Assembly: GCF_006636205.1 (NCBI RefSeq) | Contig: NZ_VIGB01000003.1 | Span: 4,826,501-4,890,500, forward strand | Origin: Kitasatospora acidiphila | Lineage (GTDB): Bacteria; Actinomycetota; Actinomycetes; Streptomycetales; Streptomycetaceae | DNA: 64,000 bases | Direction: 5' to 3' | Shown here: positions 59,533 to 64,000 of the stretch, piece by piece | How positions within the stretch are numbered: position 1 is the stretch's first letter | Layout: every line of letters starts with the position of its first letter | Made by a program: the position numbers and the translations under genes | Notes under the pieces: generated by a model | What the model was told of the DNA's origin: nothing | Databases searched by the model: none | The model's input: the letters and a program-made list of their open reading frames with translations, nothing else

Positions 59533-60776
59533 ATGGCGAACACCCGCAAGCCCAACGGCGACTCCTCGATCTACGAGGGCAGCGATGGTCGCTGGCACGG
59601 CCGCGTCACAGTCGGCGTCAAGGACGACGGCACCCCCGACCGTCGCCACGTCAGTGCCAAGACCCGCCCGAGGTCACGGCCAAGGTCCGCAAGCTGGAGA
59701 AGCTGCGCGACAACGGCACCGTGCCCAAGGCAGGCCAGAAGTGGACGGTCGGCAAGTGGCTGACCCATTGGATCACCGAGATCGTGCCCGGCACCATCGG
59801 CGAGAACACCCTTGCCGGGTACGAGGTGGCGGTCCGCGTGCACCTCGTCCCCGGTCTCGGTGCCCACCGACTGGAGAAGCTGGAGCCGGAGCACCTGGAG
59901 CGCTTCTACCGGAAGATGCAGGACTCCGGCAGCGCGGCCGGCACTGCCCACCAGGCCCACCGCACCATCCGGGTCGCCCTCGGTGAGGCCCTGCGGCGCG
60001 ACCACCTGACCCGCAACGTGGCCACGATCGCCAAGGCCCCCAAGCTCGAAGAGGAGGAGGTCGAGCCGTTCGAGATCGAGGAGGTCCAGGCGCTGATGGA
60101 CACGGCGCGCAAGCGCCGCAACTCCGCCCGCTGGATCTTCGCGCTCGCCCTCGGCCTGCGCCAGGGCGAGGTGCTCGGGCTCCAGTGGAAGGACGTCGAC
60201 TTCAAGCGCGGTGTCGCCTGGGTCAAGCGCGGCAGGCTGCGGCCCAAGTACCGGCACGGCTGCGGCGACCGCTGCGGGCGCAAGCCCGGCTTCTGCCCGC
60301 AGAAGGAGCCGATCCGACGCGAGACTAAGGACACCAAGTCCCGGGCCGGGCGACGTGCGGTGCCGCTGCCCGAGCCGCTCGTCGTGATCCTCCGGCAGCA
60401 CAAGGAGGAACAGGACCGCGAGCGGGCCCTCGCCCGGGACCTCTGGGTGGAGAAGGGGTACGTCTTCACCTCGGAGATCGGCGCGCCGCTCAACCCCAGC
60501 ACCGACTACCACCACTGGAAGCGGCTCCTGCGCGAGGCCGGCATCCGCGACGGCCGTCTTCATGACGCCCGTCACACCGCCTCGACTGTCCTCCTCCTGC
60601 TCGGTGTGCCAGAGCGGATCGTTATGGCGATCATGGGCTGGTCCTCGACCTCGATGGCCCAGCGCTACCAGCACGTCACCGAGCCGATGCTGAACGATGT
60701 CGGCAAGAAGATCGGCAAGGCCTTGTGGGGCGAGGCCGGACTGGGCCCAGAAGAGCCCGGTGAAGATGCGGCCTGA
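59533..60776 (+). pseudogene. int: Tyrosine integrase with a one-base frameshift
   Basis: Frame 1 starts MANTRKPNGDSSIYEG (N-terminal AP2-like strand region) and continues to SAKTRP; at the C run near 59667-59669 one base is missing. Adding one C restores EVTAKVRKLEKLRDNGTVPK and the rest: SAM-like core-binding domain (KWLTHWITEIVPGTIGENTL) and catalytic domain with Arg in LALGLRQGEVLGLQWKDVDF, HxxR in LHDARHTASTVLLLLGVPER and Tyr in AQRYQHVTEPML. All catalytic residues are intact and the att repeats are perfect, so this is probably a working integrase with a sequencing error. Confidence 0.88.
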
Positions 60777-60790
60777 GGCCCAGAACCCCA

Positions 60791-60812
60791 ACTGAGACCA
60801 AAACTGAGACCA
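60791..60812. promoter_or_regulatory. Integrase arm-type direct repeats
   Basis: actgagacca at 60791 and again at 60803. The same motif is near the other end of the element (38267-38286) and by the decayed arm (36900), as expected of arm-binding sites. Confidence 0.6.
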
Positions 60813-60821
60813 CGACACGAA

Positions 60822-60855
60822 GAAGGCCCCGACCGGAAACCCGGTCGGGGCCTTC
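60822..60855. terminator. Terminator between integrase and tRNA-Ser
   Basis: Perfect 15-bp stem gaaggccccgaccgg / ccggtcggggccttc with a four-base loop. It can end both integrase (plus) and tRNA (minus) transcripts. Confidence 0.85.
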
Positions 60856-60872
60856 AACTGCCCAGCTGGGCA

Positions 60873-60929
60873 AAGGCGGAGGATACGAGATTCGAACTCG
60901 TGAGGGGTTGCCCCCAACACGCTTTCCAA
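60873..60929. repeat. attR of the integrative element
   Basis: 57 bp identical to attL (38114-38170). It covers the acceptor, T and variable arms and the 3' side of the anticodon stem of tRNA-Ser, so integration restores the gene. Confidence 0.93.
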
Positions 60930-60961
60930 GCGTGCGCCCTAGGCCTCTAGGCGAATCCTCC
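60877..60961 (-). tRNA. tRNA-Ser, anticodon GGA
   Basis: 85 nt type II tRNA. Acceptor GGAGGAT pairs with ATCCTCC; the anticodon loop is TTGGAAA within the stem CACGC/GCGTG; a long variable arm (GGGGGCAACCCC) and the TTCGAAT T-loop follow. CCA is not fully encoded (the sequence after the discriminator is CC then T). The 3' half is the attachment site of the element. Confidence 0.93.
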
Positions 60962-61092
60962 GTGGGAGAGCTTAGCCCATGTTGAGGGGTGCTCGCGAAC
61001 AGCTATCTCGCAGGTGAGGGGGCGGGGGTCGCCTGCGGATCGGAGATGGGGGTGGTGGTCGGGGGAACGGCGGGGATCCGCTACTCTTGTGG

Positions 61093-61185
61093 GCAGCCCC
61101 TCGTGTGGCGTTATCTCTCTGAACCCCCCCAGGGCCGGAAGGCAGCAAGGGTAGGAGGGCTCTGGCGGGTGCACGGGGGGTCCTG
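61093..61185 (+). ncRNA. ffs: Signal recognition particle RNA (small type)
   Basis: The conserved domain IV is present: agggccggaaggcagcaagg within a stem whose outer strands are cccctcgtgt and gcacgggggg. It lies between tRNA-Ser and dnaX, its standard place in streptomycetes. Ends are approximate. Confidence 0.88.
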
Positions 61186-61236
61186 TCTTTTCGGGGGCCG
61201 ACGCGTTTGTCGGTCTGTCCCGATATCGTCGGTGGC

Positions 61237-63569
61237 GTGTCCCTAGCTCTGTACCGCCGCTATCGCCCCGAGACCTTCGCCGAGGTCATCGGGCAGGAGC
61301 ATGTGACCGCTCCGCTTCAGCAGGCCCTGCGCAACAACCGGGTCAACCACGCGTACCTGTTCAGTGGCCCGCGCGGCTGTGGGAAGACGACCAGTGCGCG
61401 GATCCTGGCGCGCTGCCTGAACTGCGAGCAGGGGCCGACGCCCACGCCGTGTGGTGAGTGCCAGTCGTGCCGGGATCTGGCGACCGGTGGGCCAGGCTCG
61501 ATCGACGTGATCGAGATCGACGCCGCCTCGCACGGTGGTGTGGACGACGCACGTGAGCTGCGCGAGCGGGCGTTCTTCGCGCCGGTGCACAGCCGGTACA
61601 AGATCTTCATCCTGGACGAGGCGCACATGGTGACCTCGGCCGGCTTCAACGCGCTGCTGAAGGTGGTGGAGGAGCCGCCGGAGCACCTCAAGTTCATCTT
61701 CGCCACCACCGAGCCGGAGAAGGTGATCGGGACGATCCGGTCCCGGACGCACCACTATCCGTTCCGGCTGGTCCCGCCGGGCACGCTGCGGGACTACCTG
61801 ACGGACGTCTGCCGGCGGGAGGACATCCAGGTCGAGGACACCGTCTTCCCGTTGGTGGTGCGGGCCGGTGCCGGGTCGGTGCGTGACTCGATGTCGGTGA
61901 TGGACCAGCTGCTGGCCGGCGCCGGGGAGCAGGGGTCACGTACCAGATGGCCACCGCGCTGCTCGGGTACACCGACTCGGCGCTGCTGGACGAGGTGGTC
62001 GACGCCTTCGCCGCGCAGGACGGGGCGACGGTGTTCCAGGTGATCGACCGGGTGGTCGAGGGCGGGCACGATCCGCGCCGGTTCGTGACGGACCTGCTGG
62101 AGCGGCTGCGCGACCTGGTGATCCTCGCCACAGTGCCGGACGCGGGGGAGAAGGGGCTGATCGACGCCCCCGCCGACCGGGTCGCGGTGATGCAGGCGCA
62201 GGCTGAGCGGTTCGGGGCGGCCGACCTGAGCCGGGCCGCCGACATCGTCAACACCGGGCTGACCGAGATGCGCGGCAACGCGGCGCCCCGGCTGCAGCTG
62301 GAGCTGATCTGCGCCCGGGTGATGCTGCCGGGGGCGTACCAGGACGAGCTGTCGCTGATGGCCCGGGTGGACAAGCTGGAGCGCCGCGCCACGCTGGGGG
62401 GCGGGCAGGGGCTTGCGGGGATGGCGGCGGCCGTCCCGGCGGCTGCGCCTGCCGTGTCAGCCATGCCTGCCGCGCCCGCGATGCCTGCCGCGCCCGCGAT
62501 GCCTGCCGCGCCCGCGATGCCTGTCGCGCCCGCGATGCCTGCTGCGCCGGCCGCGCCGCCGCAGGTGCAGGCTCAGGTTCCGCAGGTTCAGGCGCCGCCG
62601 GTGCAGAGTCAGCCGATGCCGGTTCAGGCGGCCGCACCCCAGCAGTCCGCCCCCGGCGCCTGGCCGATCCCGCGCAGCTTCCCCGCCGCCGGGGCGCCCG
62701 CCGCCCCCGCGCCCGCCCCGGTGGCCGCACCCGCGCCCGCGCCTGCCCCGGCACCCCAGCAACCCCAGCAGCAGCCCCAGCAGCCGCCGCAGCAGGCGGC
62801 GCCGAGCGCGCAGGGCCAGCAGGGCGCTGCCCAGGTGCGCCAGTTGTGGCCGCAGGTGCTGGAGGCGGTGAAGAACCGCCGCCGCTTCACCTGGATCCTG
62901 CTCAGCCAGAACGGCCAGGTGGCCGGTTTCGACGGCAGCACGCTCCAGGTCTCGTTCATCAACGCGGGGGCCCGCGACAGCTTCGTCTCCAGCAACAGCG
63001 ACGAGGTGCTGCGCCAGGCGCTGGCGGACGCCCTCGGGGTGGACTGGCGGGTGGAGTGCATCGTCGACCCCTCGGGCGGCGCGGGCAACGCTCCGGCGCC
63101 GCAGGCTCCGCCGAGCGGCGGGGGCGCCGGGGGCGGCTGGGGCACGTCGCGGCCGCAGCCGGCCGCGACGGCCACGGCGGTCGGCGGCCACCAGGCGGGC
63201 CAGGGCGGCTTCGGTGCACCGCCGGCGGCACCGGGAGCGCCTTCGGCGGGTCAGCCGCAGGCCGGCCCGGTACAGCCGGCGCCGCAGGCCCAGGCGCCGG
63301 TCCAGGCCCAGGCGCCCGCCCAGGCGTACCCCGCTGCCCGGACCTCACCGCCCCCCGCCGGATCGCAGCCCGCAGCCGGGGGAGCCGCGGCGCCCCCGCC
63401 GCCGGCCCCCGCCGACGAGTACCCGGACGACTTCCCGCCCGAGGACTACCCGATGGAGGCGCACCCGGACGTGCCGTCCGGCCCGCCGACCCAGGGGCCG
63501 TCGGGCGAGGAGCTGATCATGCGGGAGCTGGGCGCCACCGTGCTGGAGGAGATCCAGCACGGCAGCTGA
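61237..63569 (+). pseudogene. dnaX: DNA polymerase III subunit gamma/tau, with a one-base frameshift
   Basis: About 777 residues after correction. Clamp-loader ATPase: SLALYRRYRPETFAEVIGQE, Walker A FSGPRGCGKTTSARILARCL, zinc module CEQGPTPTPCGECQSC, Walker B FILDEAHMVTSAGFNALLK, sensor FIFATTEPEKVIGTIRSRTH. At the G run 61932-61935 the frame is lost (next stop 62043); one added G gives GVTYQMATALLGYTDSALLD and domain III, then a long Pro/Ala/Gln linker (MPAAP repeats from about 62460) and the tau C-terminal domain. The gene is essential, so a missing base in the assembly is by far the likeliest cause. GTG start at 61237. Confidence 0.93.
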
Positions 63570-63721
63570 GAAGTTGAGCGACCAAGCAGTCGGGGCAGCC
63601 GGGGCGGCTGGGCCATCGGGCCACTGGGTAGCCGAGCAGTCGCCGGACGACGGCGTGGGGCAGTCAGGACATAGGCTCGGCATGAAGGTGTCCGAAGCAG
63701 ATCAGTCAGGAGAGTGACCCC

Positions 63722-64000
63722 GTGTTCCCTGGTGGCGGGCAGCCCAACATGCAGGCGCTGCTGAAGCAGGCCCAGAAGATGCAGCAGGACCTCGCCAAGG
63801 CTCAGCAGGAGCTGGCCGAGGCGCGGCTGACCGGTTCGGCGGGCGGCGGTCTGGTGGAGGCGACGGTGACCGGCAGCGGTGAGCTGACCGCGCTGAAGAT
63901 CTCCCCGCAGGCCGTGGACCCGGAGGACACCGAGACCCTGGCGGACCTGGTGCTCGCCGCCGTCCGTGACGCCAGCGCTGCCGCGCAGAAGCTGCAGGCC
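63722..64000 (+). CDS. YbaB/EbfC nucleoid-associated protein, 5' part
   Basis: GTG start after AGGAGAG; 93 codons are visible before the window ends. FPGGGQPNMQALLKQAQKMQ, QDLAKAQQELAEARLTGSAG and GGLVEATVTGSGELTALKIS are the YbaB/EbfC core, with a coiled N-terminal helix. The protein binds DNA as a dimer. dnaX-ybaB (usually followed by recR) is a conserved actinomycete order linked to DNA repair and replication. Confidence 0.93.
   Translation, partial: MFPGGGQPNMQALLKQAQKMQQDLAKAQQELAEARLTGSAGGGLVEATVTGSGELTALKISPQAVDPEDTETLADLVLAAVRDASAAAQKLQA

Larger units (their letters stand above)
38114..60929. mobile_element. Integrative mobilizable/conjugative element in tRNA-Ser(GGA), about 22.8 kb
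   Basis: The boundaries are the 57-bp direct repeats attL and attR. The right end holds tyrosine integrase, excisionase, an XRE regulator and a DUF3631 helicase-like protein. The centre holds a DUF2637 membrane protein, MobC, relaxase and ParB-like protein. The left and middle hold cargo. No FtsK/TraB translocase was seen, so it may be mobilised by another element rather than self-transferring. Not a phage: no capsid, terminase or tail genes. Not a classic pSAM2-type element: it has a relaxase pair and no RepSA. Confidence 0.9.

Noticed and set aside
38114..60929. Prophage
   Set aside because: No capsid, portal, terminase, tail or lysis genes; relaxase and MobC point to a mobilizable element.
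61900..62043. Programmed frameshift in dnaX giving gamma and tau
   Set aside because: The break occurs before domain III, far earlier than known gamma/tau sites, no A-rich slippery heptamer is present, and five other genes show the same G/C-run loss. A missing base is simpler.

Overview
The window is high-GC DNA from an actinomycete, almost certainly a Streptomyces-type genome (Streptomyces or Kitasatospora). The evidence is frequent GTG/TTG starts, tightly overlapping ATGA/GTGA operons, many MarR/TetR/AraC/GntR regulators beside single enzymes or exporters, an actinomycete integrative element inside tRNA-Ser, and the order tRNA-Ser, SRP RNA, dnaX, ybaB at the right end. Everything is read from sequence and memory of protein families; no database search was run.

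Layout. (1) Positions 1-16.4 kb hold regulators paired with enzymes or exporters: PEP-mutase-like lyase, methyltransferase, FAD monooxygenase, a decayed ABC-permease/two-component locus, quinone oxidoreductase with AraC, EamA exporter with MarR, MocR regulator with an AhpD-like gene, and WYL regulator with DinB. (2) 16.7-22.1 kb is one six-gene, one-strand operon: TrpF-like protein, eukaryote-type uracil phosphoribosyltransferase, EamA exporter, pseudouridine-5'-phosphate glycosidase (PsuG), Old Yellow Enzyme and PRPP synthetase. PsuG, PRPP synthetase and UPRT together form a closed route between pseudouridine-5'-phosphate and UMP; with the exporter and oxidoreductase this looks like a C-nucleoside (or pseudouridine salvage) locus. 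(3) 22-36.8 kb holds more regulator/target pairs, a GNAT-AAA+ fusion, a metallophosphoesterase and a stretch of gene fragments.

(4) 38,114-60,929 is a complete integrative element of about 22.8 kb bounded by a 57-bp perfect repeat of the 3' end of tRNA-Ser(GGA). It carries integrase, excisionase, XRE regulator, DUF3631 helicase-like protein, DUF2637 membrane protein, MobC, relaxase and a ParB-like protein, plus cargo. The cargo includes a translationally coupled HIT / PhyH dioxygenase / NmrA / FAD-oxidase / NAD+-DNA ligase (LigA) operon and an XRE-TPR / YdcF / WbqC-like / P-loop kinase set. Left of it, a second, decayed att arm plus a Phd/RelE toxin-antitoxin pair marks an older insertion at the same site. 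(5) 60.9-64 kb is conserved core: tRNA-Ser, SRP RNA, dnaX and ybaB.

Two window-wide patterns affect interpretation. Six genes, including the essential dnaX, are broken by the loss of exactly one base in or beside a short G or C run, so most apparent pseudogenes of that kind are probably assembly errors. Several chromosomal genes end in short tandem repeats that contain or directly follow the stop codon.
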